Source of the DNA: CBDDGJ01 sp965199285
Lineage (GTDB): Bacteria > Pseudomonadota > Alphaproteobacteria > RS24
DNA length: 64,000 bases
NCBI GenBank assembly: GCA_965199285.1
Contig: OZ240687.1
Coordinates: 248,001 to 312,000 of the forward strand
Direction: 5' to 3'
Part shown: positions 17,131 through 25,734 of the stretch, one piece after another
Layout: each line of letters begins with the position of its first letter
How positions within the stretch are numbered: the stretch's first letter is position 1
Translations under genes and position numbers: made by a program
Notes under the pieces: generated by a model
What the model was told of the DNA's origin: nothing
Database searches by the model: none
What the model saw: the letters and a program-made list of their open reading frames with translations, nothing else

Positions 17131-17511
17131 TTACCCCTCTTGCTTATTGAGGAAGTAAATAAGTAGAACAACTAGCCCTAGGGTTGTGAATTCTACTACT
17201 AAAAAAGGTGCAGGGGCGGGGAGCCCGTGAAGTGCCTGAACGAGAAGTCGGAACACCCCCGCGCCGCCCATTAATAAGCCGCCGCCAATAAGATATTCTG
17301 GTTTCAATTTCCAAACGCCAAGTGCTAATAATGTGCTAGCCGCAAAAAAGAAGGCTGCAAAATCGCCAATTTGTGAATTGCCACCCGCACCTTCTAACAT
17401 GGTCATGCCAAGGCTTGCCGCCGTTTCTGCTGGTGTGAATAAGAATCCAACGACATTCGCAAAACATATAAGCGTAGGTATGATAAGTAAAACTCGTAAA
17501 ACAAATATCAT
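17131..17511 (-). CDS. Small four-helix membrane protein, DUF4345-like
   Basis: A 126-residue protein with about four hydrophobic helices and short polar links. The N-terminal region with GFLFTPAETAASLG and the middle IGDFAAFFFAAS resemble small alphaproteobacterial membrane proteins classed as DUF4345; the family call is tentative and no function is known. It is the first gene of the minus-strand operon ending with the TauD-like dioxygenase. A Fur-like palindrome lies 18 bp upstream of its start. Confidence 0.55.
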   Translation of the reverse strand: MIFVLRVLLIIPTLICFANVVGFLFTPAETAASLGMTMLEGAGGNSQIGDFAAFFFAASTLLALGVWKLKPEYLIGGGLLMGGAGVFRLLVQALHGLPAPAPFLVVEFTTLGLVVLLIYFLNKQEG

Positions 17512-17528
17512 GATTATTCCCTCTCCTA

Positions 17529-17541
17529 AATGATAATCATT
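17529..17541. promoter_or_regulatory. Fur-box-like palindrome AATGATAATCATT
   Basis: A 13-base near-palindrome 18 bp upstream of the first gene of the small minus-strand operon. By eye it matches about 13 of 19 positions of the classical Fur consensus, including the unbroken 12-base core. Alphaproteobacteria often use Fur for manganese (Mur) and Irr/RirA for iron, so the regulator is uncertain. Confidence 0.4.
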
Positions 17542-17727
17542 GCTTATAATTATATTGCAAGGGGATACAAAAAACGCAATATATTTCTTCGATAAAATAC
17601 TTGCAATAAAATGACATAAAAGCTAGATAAGCGCTGGTGCATCACCCCCGTATAGCGCGATTATGTTGGTGCACGATGATAAAGATTTAGAGCGTGTCTT
17701 AATATCATTATTATAACACGTTCTGGC

Positions 17728-17803
17728 GGGCCCGTAGCTCAGTCGGTAGAGCAACTGACTTTTAATCAGTGGGTCGAAGGTTCGATTCCTTCCGGGCTCA
17801 CCA
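17728..17803 (+). tRNA. tRNA-Lys (anticodon TTT)
   Basis: A 76-base cloverleaf. The acceptor stem GGGCCCG pairs with CGGGCTC (one G-T), the D-arm contains AGCTCAGTCGGTAGAGC, the anticodon stem ACTGA/TCAGT encloses CTTTTAA with anticodon TTT at 17761-17763, and the T-arm has GTTCGATTC. The 3' CCA is encoded. A possible -10 (TATAAC, 17712-17717) lies just upstream. No hairpin terminator was seen downstream, only a T-rich run. Confidence 0.97.
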
Positions 17804-17817
17804 TTATTCTTTTTATA

Positions 17818-18510
17818 TTATTTCAGGGTATCAATTTTTGCCAATAATTCCTGTTTGAAATCGGGTGCGGCATCGGCGCAAAGCGTTATGAACATGCCGG
17901 TTAAGACTTGCGTACGGTAGGTTTTGAGATTTATATATCCGTGCATCCAATCGAGGCGCGCCAGCCTTTGCGATGAAAATAGACGAAGCGTAATCTGCTC
18001 TTCATCAATCTGGCCGAGAAGTTTACCTTGCGCGCTGGCGCCCGCGCAAATTGAGCGGGCATAATTGCGAGAGTTTGCGACAATCCCTGTCGGCGATTGA
18101 TGTTCGAAAAAATTAATTCTTTCACCCGCGATAAAGGCGGCTTTGTAAAATGGCTCATTGGTTGAAATAAGACCAATAAGTCCATCGATAAAATCTTCCA
18201 AAGCGCGAATTGTATCAGACGGGTCAAAATCAGTGGCGGCGTTCATCACTTCCGACATGGCTTCTCGCACCAGCGTCTCCAATATTTCGGCGCGCTTGCC
18301 AAGCAGATTATGAACGGTTGGTATGGTTACGTTTGAACGATTTGCGAGGCGCGCAATGGTTAACGCATCCAGCCCCTCTTCGGCGATGATGTTTGCGGCA
18401 CAGATGAGAATATGTGCCCGCCGCTTCACCTTGTTTGCGATACGTGTTTCCAGCCCTCTTGCAATGTTTGGCCTGGCTATATTCGATTTGGCGATATTTG
18501 ATTTGGTCAT
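17818..18510 (-). CDS. TetR/AcrR-family transcriptional regulator
   Basis: A 230-residue regulator. The N-terminal helix-turn-helix spans about residues 30-75: ILICAANIIAEEGLDALTI then SNVTIPTVHNLLGKRAEIL, the typical TetR recognition helix with an unusual THNLLG-like ending. The rest is an all-helical ligand domain without recognisable specificity. Residues 3-17 are three tandem five-residue repeats (K/R-S/P-N-I-A), an odd N-terminal arm, possibly a slippage expansion. It is divergent from the PhyH-like gene with a 95-bp gap containing a 12-bp inverted repeat, so autoregulation and control of that gene are plausible. Confidence 0.85.
   Translation of the reverse strand: MTKSNIAKSNIARPNIARGLETRIANKVKRRAHILICAANIIAEEGLDALTIARLANRSNVTIPTVHNLLGKRAEILETLVREAMSEVMNAATDFDPSDTIRALEDFIDGLIGLISTNEPFYKAAFIAGERINFFEHQSPTGIVANSRNYARSICAGASAQGKLLGQIDEEQITLRLFSSQRLARLDWMHGYINLKTYRTQVLTGMFITLCADAAPDFKQELLAKIDTLK
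18460..18504 (-). repeat. Three tandem 15-bp units in tetR N-terminus
   Basis: Three in-frame 15-bp units encode KSNIA, KSNIA and RPNIA. The unit is a multiple of three, so copy changes keep the reading frame while lengthening the arm before the DNA-binding domain. Confidence 0.7.
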
Positions 18511-18540
18511 ATGGTGTTTTAACTTAAAAATCTCTTGTTT

Positions 18541-18586
18541 TATAGTTTTTATTTCTATATAAATTTAATGAGTCATAAAAACTGTA
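18541..18586. promoter_or_regulatory. Inverted repeat between tetR and phyH-like genes
   Basis: TATAGTTTTTAT (18541-18552) and ATAAAAACTGTA (18575-18586) are inverted copies with 11 of 12 positions matching and a 22-bp AT-rich spacer. Its place between a TetR gene and its divergent neighbour makes it a candidate operator, though the spacer is longer than in usual TetR operators and AT-richness raises chance matches. Confidence 0.35.
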
Positions 18587-18605
18587 AACGTGGCGGGAGG
18601 ATCTG

Positions 18606-19778
18606 ATGGTTCAAGATATTACAAACTCTATTGAGGCATGTGCGGCGCATTATGGGGATGATGCGGATGCGATGCGGGACTATTTGCTAACCGGACAAGC
18701 AAAAGCGCTCGAATTGGATAATAGAGGTTCAATCAGTTTTGATGATGACGGCCGCCTCGCAAAACATATTGTCGCGGCTTATGAAAAATATGGGTTTTAT
18801 GTTTTTACAGAGGTTCTCAAGCAAGATGAGCTTGACGATATTAAAGAAGATTTAGAGCGCTTAAAAAAACGCTTTCCGGTTGCGCCCGATGCGCCGCTTG
18901 CGGCTGATGGGTCGCCAGCTTTGGGGGCAGATTGTTCGACATTAACCTTGCTGTGGGCGAAACCACTTGGTGATCCTTTGGGCGGAACCGCGCTTGCGAA
19001 TGGTCGCCATCAGGTTAAACTTTACGAACCAGAAGCCGCCCAAGATGCACCCGAATTTGCGCCATTTTTGCTTTTGGGGTCATTGCAATTTTCCGAAACA
19101 TGTTTGCGTGTATATGGGCATCCGCTATTGTTGAAAGTTGCTGAAGAGATAAATGGCGAGGATTTCACCCCCTTTAATGAAAGCCTTTTTATTAAAGAAC
19201 CGGGGATAGGGGCGGCTGTATCTTGGCATCAGGACGGCTCTACCCATTGGGATAATCCGAATTTTGATAGTGGCATTCATGGCTTTAATTTTATGGCGCA
19301 GGTTTATGGCAGCACGGCGGTGAACGGTGTTTGGGTTTTGCCTGGCAGTCATAAGCAAGGGAAAATTGATATAACCGAATTGGTAAAACAATCAGGAAGT
19401 GAGCGCATTGATGGCACGGTTCCTCTGGTTTGTGATGCGGGCGATGTGATTATCTGCAACCGTCAGCTTCTGCATGGCTCATTTGCAAATACAGGCTTTG
19501 AACCGCGCATTACGGTAAATTTTGGCTTTCACCGCCGCAGTTCTGTTTTAAATGTGAAAGGTTCCGGCACGCATAGTGAGGTGCAAATTTTTGATGAGGA
19601 ATTGATTGCAAAACGGTCAGAAGTGATTGGCTATGGAATTGATGCGCGCCGCCAGCGCTTTCCGGAAGAAACGCCCTTTGTGTACAAACCCTTCCATGCA
19701 AAAGGGTTAAGCTATAAATGGGATGAAGCGGCCCGAAAATCCCTACATGATTATAATGCCCGCGATTTGAGTATTTAG
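18606..19778 (+). CDS. Phytanoyl-CoA dioxygenase (PhyH) family oxygenase
   Basis: A 390-residue Fe(II)/2-oxoglutarate oxygenase. Iron ligands: H208 and D210 in SWHQDGSTHWD and H290 in NRQLLHGSF; the 2-oxoglutarate arginine is R301. PhyH-family bacterial members hydroxylate diverse small molecules, including CoA esters and ectoine, so the substrate is not implied by the name. The N-terminal ~50 residues precede the usual domain start (HIVAAYEKYGFYVF). A strong ribosome site (GGGAGGATCTG) lies before the ATG. Likely controlled by the divergent TetR protein. Convergent with the GH3 gene. Confidence 0.85.
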   Translation: MVQDITNSIEACAAHYGDDADAMRDYLLTGQAKALELDNRGSISFDDDGRLAKHIVAAYEKYGFYVFTEVLKQDELDDIKEDLERLKKRFPVAPDAPLAADGSPALGADCSTLTLLWAKPLGDPLGGTALANGRHQVKLYEPEAAQDAPEFAPFLLLGSLQFSETCLRVYGHPLLLKVAEEINGEDFTPFNESLFIKEPGIGAAVSWHQDGSTHWDNPNFDSGIHGFNFMAQVYGSTAVNGVWVLPGSHKQGKIDITELVKQSGSERIDGTVPLVCDAGDVIICNRQLLHGSFANTGFEPRITVNFGFHRRSSVLNVKGSGTHSEVQIFDEELIAKRSEVIGYGIDARRQRFPEETPFVYKPFHAKGLSYKWDEAARKSLHDYNARDLSI

Positions 19779-19790
19779 CAAAATAAGGAT

Positions 19791-22286
19791 TTACGGGCAG
19801 GCGGGTGGCTTAGACACAGATTTAATCTCTACCTTATGGAGTTTGATACGCGCTGCTCCATCCCCCGAAATCTGAAATGGGGTTGTCACGTTTTGCGGAT
19901 CTAACCCATTGCTCACAAAACAGCGAACGGGAATTTGATGTTCATGCCAACCAGCTTTTATTTGTTGGCTGCCAAATATGGATGATAGGCTTAGCTTGCC
20001 CCCACATCCCTCACCGCAATACATGGCAATATGAGCGTTTTCCATATCTTCAAACAAATCATCAATTTTCCAGCTTACCGCAAGCACCAAGCTATTGATT
20101 GCGCCAATATCGGTAAAATCTAAAGCACGTTGTGCGGATAGGCTAAGCATTGCCCTATCTGTTCCTGTCCAGTCTATCAGGCGGGTATCTTCTTGCGCTT
20201 TATAATCGGTTGCGGTTGTTTTAATCGCGCCACTAATACTTTGCCCTTTAAGGGTTGGTGTCGGCACGCGTGTATTTGACGAGTCACCCAAAAACAAAGT
20301 GAGAGGTTTTACAGCCTTGCCATATTCGAGTAAAAGACCAGAAAATTTTTGTTGGCTCGAGAAAACGCCTGAGGCTTCTGCCAATAAGGGCATATTCCGA
20401 GCCTCGCCATAGTTCATGCCATAGCCATATGCGAAAAGCGTATTGTCGTCATCTTGCCCATTAATCGGTTCCCCCTTACCATTTTTAGGCCATGAGAAAG
20501 ATAACCGCCCGCTTACTTCATGCCGCACCTCGCCCTCTTGGGCTGCAAAAATAACGTCAGCGATTCCGCCGCCTTCGGTTCCAGGTAGCCACGCCACCAC
20601 AAAGGCATCAGATTGATTAATATGAGGGTTAACCCAAAGCGGTCGTCCGGTTAAGAAAATCGATATGACAGGAATATTTTTTTGCTTGATTGATTTTAAG
20701 AGCTCCAGATTTTCACCAGTCTCAAACTCAAAAACCAAATCAGTAAGGTCGCCCTTATATTCGGCATATGGTTGTTCTCCATAAACAATAATGGCAATAT
20801 CGGCGGGCTGGTCGGTAATCCCATCCTCGGCTAAAATAACCTGCCCGCCATTGGCTTCGACATAATCTTTTATTCCCTCATAAATGGTTTGCCCGGTTTC
20901 GAAGTCTTCATTCTTATTATCATTGCCTTGCCACGATAGCGTCCAGCCGCCGGTTTGTTGCTGCATTGAATGCGCGCCACTGCCAGCGAGCAGGATTTTC
21001 TGCTGCGGCCGTAAAGGCAAAATGGAATTATTATTCTTAAGCAGAACCAATGATTGCCGTACCGCTTCGCGGGCAATCTCTCTATGCGCATCTGTGCCAA
21101 GCTTATCTATATTGCTGGTTACGCGTTGCGAGGGAGAGGGCTGGTCTAATAATCCGTTCCGAATTTTTACTTTCAAAATCCGAAGCACAGCTTCATCCAA
21201 TCGCGCTTGCGGGATGGTTCCACTTTGCGCTTGCGCGAGAAGTGATTGATATAATCCCTTCCAGCTATCGGGAGCCATATACATATCAACGCCTGCCATA
21301 AGAGCTTGCGGGCAATTTGTTGCGGTGCATGAGGGAATTTCGGCATGACCATTCCAGTCACCTATGACAAAGCCTTTGAAACCTAACTCATCACGCAATA
21401 AACCTGTAAGTAAGCTATATGACCCATGCATTTTCTCGCCATTGACGCTGGAAAAAGATGCCATGACTGTTTGTACGTCAGCATCGATAGCGGTGATATA
21501 GCCAAGCCCATGAATGGCCATTAAATCGTCTTGCGAGGCAATTTGTGTATCGCCCTTATCAATCCCATAGGCCGTACCGCCATCGGCAATAAAATGTTTT
21601 GCGGTGGCGATGAGATGCTCACCGCGTAAAAAATCATCCGCGCCGCTTTCACCTTGCAATCCCTTCACCATAGCGGCGGCATAGGCGGCAACCAGCTCAG
21701 GGTCTTCTGAATAGCTTTCATAAGCGCGCCCCCAACGGTCATCACGGGCAACAGCAAGTGTAGGGGCAAATGTCCAATCCAGGCCGGTCGCGCGTACTTC
21801 AGTCGCTGTCACGCGCCCGATTTGTTCCATCAATTCGGCATTATGCATTGCGCCAAGCCCCGAATTATGCGGGAAAATCGTTGCCATTTGTAAATTATTA
21901 TGGCCATGCACCGCATCGGTTCCCCAAAGAAGCGGAATCCCAACCCCGCCATCACTCTTATCAGTTGAGGCGTGCCAATATTTATCTGCTAAGGCTATCC
22001 ATTCTTGCGGCGGGGCTGTCTTTTGTCCGTTTGGGGCAGAATTACCCCCGTTTAAGACAGAGCCTAAATTATAAGTCGCAACATCTTCGGGGGTAACAGT
22101 AGATATATCTGCCTGAATGATTTGTCCGATTTTTTCTTCCAATGTCATTTGCGCTAAAATGTCTTTGGCTCTTTTTTCTATGCGCGTTTCTGCTTCTTTC
22201 GTGATGTCACAGGCAAGGGTAAATTGCGATAAGATCACGCTTATGGCGATGATGAAGGTGGATGTAAAGCGGTTATTCATTTTCAT
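19791..22286 (-). CDS. Exported glycoside hydrolase family 3 beta-glucosidase/exoglucanase
   Basis: Releases glucose from beta-glucan or cello-oligosaccharide ends. 831 residues: an export signal (about 1-25), the GH3 N-terminal barrel (about 35-370) with WGTDAVHGHNN, AKHFIADGGT and nucleophile D310 in FVIGDWNGH, then the GH3 C-terminal domain (about 400-620) with LVLLKNNNSILPL, and an extra beta-rich C-terminal region as in ExoP-like exo-beta-glucosidases. The signal end TLAC lacks a normal lipobox residue at -3, so free periplasmic or lipid-anchored forms are both possible. It is divergent from the TonB receptor and shares its 210-bp control region, indicating joint use on imported glucans. 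Confidence 0.92.
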   Translation of the reverse strand: MKMNNRFTSTFIIAISVILSQFTLACDITKEAETRIEKRAKDILAQMTLEEKIGQIIQADISTVTPEDVATYNLGSVLNGGNSAPNGQKTAPPQEWIALADKYWHASTDKSDGGVGIPLLWGTDAVHGHNNLQMATIFPHNSGLGAMHNAELMEQIGRVTATEVRATGLDWTFAPTLAVARDDRWGRAYESYSEDPELVAAYAAAMVKGLQGESGADDFLRGEHLIATAKHFIADGGTAYGIDKGDTQIASQDDLMAIHGLGYITAIDADVQTVMASFSSVNGEKMHGSYSLLTGLLRDELGFKGFVIGDWNGHAEIPSCTATNCPQALMAGVDMYMAPDSWKGLYQSLLAQAQSGTIPQARLDEAVLRILKVKIRNGLLDQPSPSQRVTSNIDKLGTDAHREIAREAVRQSLVLLKNNNSILPLRPQQKILLAGSGAHSMQQQTGGWTLSWQGNDNKNEDFETGQTIYEGIKDYVEANGGQVILAEDGITDQPADIAIIVYGEQPYAEYKGDLTDLVFEFETGENLELLKSIKQKNIPVISIFLTGRPLWVNPHINQSDAFVVAWLPGTEGGGIADVIFAAQEGEVRHEVSGRLSFSWPKNGKGEPINGQDDDNTLFAYGYGMNYGEARNMPLLAEASGVFSSQQKFSGLLLEYGKAVKPLTLFLGDSSNTRVPTPTLKGQSISGAIKTTATDYKAQEDTRLIDWTGTDRAMLSLSAQRALDFTDIGAINSLVLAVSWKIDDLFEDMENAHIAMYCGEGCGGKLSLSSIFGSQQIKAGWHEHQIPVRCFVSNGLDPQNVTTPFQISGDGAARIKLHKVEIKSVSKPPACP

Positions 22287-22354
22287 GCTCCGTTCTTAAT
22301 TTATGACAAATTTTCCAGGCAATATTACTTTTTCTTCCCATTATCAAGTTTTTT

Positions 22355-22383
22355 ATGACAACGCTAGACAATTATTATATGAT
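22355..22383 (+). promoter_or_regulatory. Distal promoter-operator module of TonB receptor gene
   Basis: ATGACA (22355-22360) and TATGAT (22378-22383) are separated by 17 bp. The -35 overlaps the operator core TGACAACG (22356-22363). A 24-base block starting here repeats 34 bp downstream, so the module looks duplicated. Assignment to the LacI protein encoded at 27331 is inferred. Confidence 0.55.
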
Positions 22384-22388
22384 TTGTA

Positions 22389-22417
22389 TTGACAGCGCTA
22401 GACAATTATTCTAGAGT
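22389..22417 (+). promoter_or_regulatory. Proximal promoter-operator module of TonB receptor gene
   Basis: A perfect TTGACA (22389-22394), 17-bp spacer and TAGAGT (22412-22417). The operator core TGACAGCG with continuation CTAGACA covers 22390-22404, so a bound repressor would block the -35. CTAGA and TCTAG arms (22398-22402, 22410-22414) form an additional small dyad around the spacer. Confidence 0.65.
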
Positions 22418-22496
22418 TTGGTTGTTTGACCATGGGATAAGACCGTTAATGTGGTCAATTTTAATCCCATAAGGGGAGCTTAAGAGGAGGAAACTT

Positions 22497-25400
22497 ATGA
22501 ATTATAATATGAAGGCTTTGCAACGTTTGGCGTTATGCGTATCCGTTGTGACATCAACGGTGATACCGTTTTCTGTGCATGCGCAGGAGGAAGAGGTGAA
22601 CGAAGTTGTGGTGACAGGAATTCGTTCGAGCTTGCAAAAAGCTATGGAGATTAAACGTAATGCGCGCGGTATTGTCGATGCGATCACGGCGGAAGATATT
22701 GGCGCGTTTCCGGATACGAATCTTGCAGAATCACTACAACGCATTTCAGGTGTGACGATCGATCGTAAAATTGGGGAAGGGCGTGAAGTCACTGTACGTG
22801 GTTGGGCTGCTGACTATAATTTGGTAACGCTTAATGGTCGTCAAATGCCGACATCAACCCTTGGTGATCAGGCAAATAGCGCGCCGTACTCACGGTCATT
22901 CGATTTTAGTAATCTCGCACCGGAAGCTGTGGCGGCGGTTGAGGTTTATAAAACAGGCCGTGCCGATACTGTATCTGGTGGTATCGGGTCTACCCTTAAT
23001 ATTATAACCCCAAAACCATTAGGCGCTGCGCCAACAATGTCAATAACACTTAAAGGTGTTTATGATGAATCACGCCATGGGTCTAATGAGGTCACCCCTG
23101 AAGTTTCAGGCATTTTTATTGATCAATTTATGGATGATCGTTTAGGGGTAAGTTTTAGTTTCTCACATCAGGAGCGTAAATCTGGGACTGCTGAGGCACA
23201 ATTTGATGAGCCAGGCTGGATGGAAGCTAATCTGGTCGGTACAAGCACAGTTCCTGGCGATGTAACAAACCCGCCAAGCGCAACTGATATTATCACCTAT
23301 CCGCAAAATATTCGCTATCAGATTGGTGAATTTGAGCATGAGCGCCTCAATGGTCAGCTAACATTGCAATATCAACTTGCTGATAATCTGGTTGCAACAA
23401 CAGATTATACGCATTCCACATATCGCATTCATGCGCGCCGCAATCGCATTAGCAACTGGTTTAGCAATACACCAACAGAAAGTACCTGGACTGATGGTCC
23501 GGCTGTAAGCCCGCTTGTTTATACTGATGATAATTTGGGCTTTACGCTTTCGAGCAATTTGGCTGCAAATGAGAATGTTAATAAATCTCTTGGCTTCAAT
23601 CTCGATTGGGCGGCAACCGATAATCTCACGCTGGAATTTGATTTTCATGACTCAAGCGCGGAATCGAAACCGGATCTGCCATGGGGGTCAAATAACTCGA
23701 TTAGTGTAAACACGCCGAATGCTGCAACGCAAACGCTTGATTTACGTGGATTTTTGCCGATTTTGTCTTTCGCGGGGCAGAATGATATGAACGCAGACGG
23801 TGAGAGAAGTGCAGCCGTTTATGATGTGAGCCAATATAGAGTGAATGAAAATAGTTTCCATAATGCTTATATGAGCTCTGATATTAAACAATTACAAGTT
23901 AATGGCAGTTATGAATTTGCGTCTGGTGATATTGACAGTGTTGATTTTGGTATTTCATTCATTGAAAATAAAGTGCGTTCAGCACATGGGTCGTCTTCGC
24001 GCGCAGATTGGGGTAACCAATTAATCACGGCGGCTGATGTACCGGATGAGCTGTTTACATTCACAACATTGCCAAACAGGTTTGATGGTATTTCTGGCGG
24101 TACGGGAAACCTGCTGCCAGGGTTTTATACATTTAATTTTGAAAGCATGTTAAACCTGCTTACAGAACAAAATGTATTATCTTGTAATGATGGAAATTGT
24201 CTGGCTGATTATACGACTGATCGTCGCATTACTGAAGAGACGACCAGCGCATATCTTCAGTTCAATAATTCATTTGATGTGAACAATATGCCAGCCCATT
24301 TACGTGCCGGGGTTCGTTATGAAAAAACTGAAATTGATGCAGCGGCCTTAGTGAATTTGCCAGTGGAAGCAAAATGGACGTGGGATAATCAAATCACGGT
24401 CACGCTCGCGGATGATGCTACATTCTTTACAGGGCAGGGTGAGTATGATTATTTCTTACCTGCGATTGATTTTGATATTGATGTTCGTGAAGATGTTAAG
24501 CTACGTGCGTCTTATAGCAAAACCATTGCGCGCCCGACTTATGATAAAATACATTCTGGATTCAGAATTGATAATCTGGTTACGGGGCCAAATGATTTTA
24601 CCGCATCGGTTAGTAATCCTGACCTATTACCGCTTAGTTCAAAAAATCTCGATTTATCAGCAGAATGGTATTATGGCGAGAGCAGCTATATTGCGCTTGG
24701 CTGGTTTGATAAGGAGATTCGTGATCTTGATGAGCGCACCCGCTTCGCTTCAAACTTTGAAGGGATTCGTAATCCAGCCGCCATTGCAAATGAGATGATA
24801 GAATTCTCAAGAAATTATATCCAGGCGCAGTCTTGGTGGGGCGGCGGTGTGCCGACCTATGAACAGGCTGCCAATAATTTGGGAACAATGAAGCTTGGTA
24901 ATAATCCGGCTCTTCCTGCAGAATATGTCGATCGCATTGAGGTTGTTGCTTCATTTTTAGCAAGCTGGGGTGGTCAGGAAGCAACATATATTCGGATTTT
25001 GCCAAATGACACTGATCCGCTTTTAAGCGCTGACACTCAAGTGTATGGTAATACGAGCCGCATATTCAATGTGGATGGTATGGAGTTTTCCTGGCAGCAT
25101 GATTTTGCAGATACAGGCTATGGCTTTATTGTAAATTATACAGTCATTAATAGTGATGCTGATAATTATGATAATAGTATACCTGGCAATGTTGTACAGA
25201 CATTACTACCTGGTGCAAGTGATAGCGCCAATCTGGTTGGCTATTATGACAAGAATAATCTGCAAGTACGGCTTGCCTATACATGGCGGGATAGGTTCCT
25301 GACCGGTCAATGGCGACATACATATTATGTTGAGGAATATGAGCAAATTGATGTGAGCGCCCGTTACAGCTTCCCTGAACAGGGTGTAACGCTATTTGCC

Positions 25401-25517
25401 GATATTATTAACCTAACTGAGGAAGATCGTCGCGTTGTCCATCGTAATTCAGCGATGATACAACATGCTAACCCTGGCAAGGCGCGTTATATCCTTGGGG
25501 CAACGTATAAATTCTAA
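22497..25517 (+). CDS. TonB-dependent outer-membrane receptor, carbohydrate-type
   Basis: A 1006-residue outer-membrane receptor using TonB energy to import substrates too large for porins. Seen: a signal peptide ending VHAQ (about residue 30), a TonB-box-like EVNEVVVTG, a plug domain with EDIGAFPDTNLAESLQRISG, VTVRGWAADYNLVTLNGRQM and the later GGIGSTLNIITPKPLG, and a C-terminus ending in Phe (ATYKF) as needed for barrel insertion. This plug type is frequent in polysaccharide-utilisation receptors, and the divergent GH3 enzyme supports a beta-glucan substrate. The ATG has an excellent ribosome site (AGGAGG at 22485-22490). Two tandem promoter-operator modules precede it and a strong terminator follows. 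Confidence 0.94.
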   Translation: MNYNMKALQRLALCVSVVTSTVIPFSVHAQEEEVNEVVVTGIRSSLQKAMEIKRNARGIVDAITAEDIGAFPDTNLAESLQRISGVTIDRKIGEGREVTVRGWAADYNLVTLNGRQMPTSTLGDQANSAPYSRSFDFSNLAPEAVAAVEVYKTGRADTVSGGIGSTLNIITPKPLGAAPTMSITLKGVYDESRHGSNEVTPEVSGIFIDQFMDDRLGVSFSFSHQERKSGTAEAQFDEPGWMEANLVGTSTVPGDVTNPPSATDIITYPQNIRYQIGEFEHERLNGQLTLQYQLADNLVATTDYTHSTYRIHARRNRISNWFSNTPTESTWTDGPAVSPLVYTDDNLGFTLSSNLAANENVNKSLGFNLDWAATDNLTLEFDFHDSSAESKPDLPWGSNNSISVNTPNAATQTLDLRGFLPILSFAGQNDMNADGERSAAVYDVSQYRVNENSFHNAYMSSDIKQLQVNGSYEFASGDIDSVDFGISFIENKVRSAHGSSSRADWGNQLITAADVPDELFTFTTLPNRFDGISGGTGNLLPGFYTFNFESMLNLLTEQNVLSCNDGNCLADYTTDRRITEETTSAYLQFNNSFDVNNMPAHLRAGVRYEKTEIDAAALVNLPVEAKWTWDNQITVTLADDATFFTGQGEYDYFLPAIDFDIDVREDVKLRASYSKTIARPTYDKIHSGFRIDNLVTGPNDFTASVSNPDLLPLSSKNLDLSAEWYYGESSYIALGWFDKEIRDLDERTRFASNFEGIRNPAAIANEMIEFSRNYIQAQSWWGGGVPTYEQAANNLGTMKLGNNPALPAEYVDRIEVVASFLASWGGQEATYIRILPNDTDPLLSADTQVYGNTSRIFNVDGMEFSWQHDFADTGYGFIVNYTVINSDADNYDNSIPGNVVQTLLPGASDSANLVGYYDKNNLQVRLAYTWRDRFLTGQWRHTYYVEEYEQIDVSARYSFPEQGVTLFADIINLTEEDRRVVHRNSAMIQHANPGKARYILGATYKF

Positions 25518-25577
25518 ACTGTTGCGAACCTCCCATCTTTGGTAAATGGGTGAAAGCCTATACTGCCAATAAAAGAG

Positions 25578-25606
25578 ATGCCGGAATTTATATTCCGGCA
25601 TTTTTC
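25578..25606 (+). terminator. Rho-independent terminator after TonB receptor
   Basis: A perfect 10-bp stem ATGCCGGAAT/ATTCCGGCAT with loop TTAT, followed by a T-run. It isolates the receptor transcript from the symporter, which therefore needs its own promoter. Confidence 0.95.
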
Positions 25607-25633
25607 TTGTGGATGGGTTTTATCAATCCTACA

Positions 25634-25662
25634 TTGACACCGTTATCATGTTTTGTTAACCT
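25634..25662 (+). promoter_or_regulatory. Promoter-operator module of symporter gene
   Basis: TTGACA (25634-25639), 17-bp spacer, weak -10 TAACCT (25657-25662). The operator TGACACCGTTATCA (25635-25648) matches an imperfect LacI-type palindrome at 5 of 7 symmetric positions and overlaps the -35. The -10 ends exactly where the TTGC repeat begins. Confidence 0.55.
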
Positions 25663-25718
<56 letters not shown>

Positions 25719-25734
25719 TGGGGAAACAGGGATT

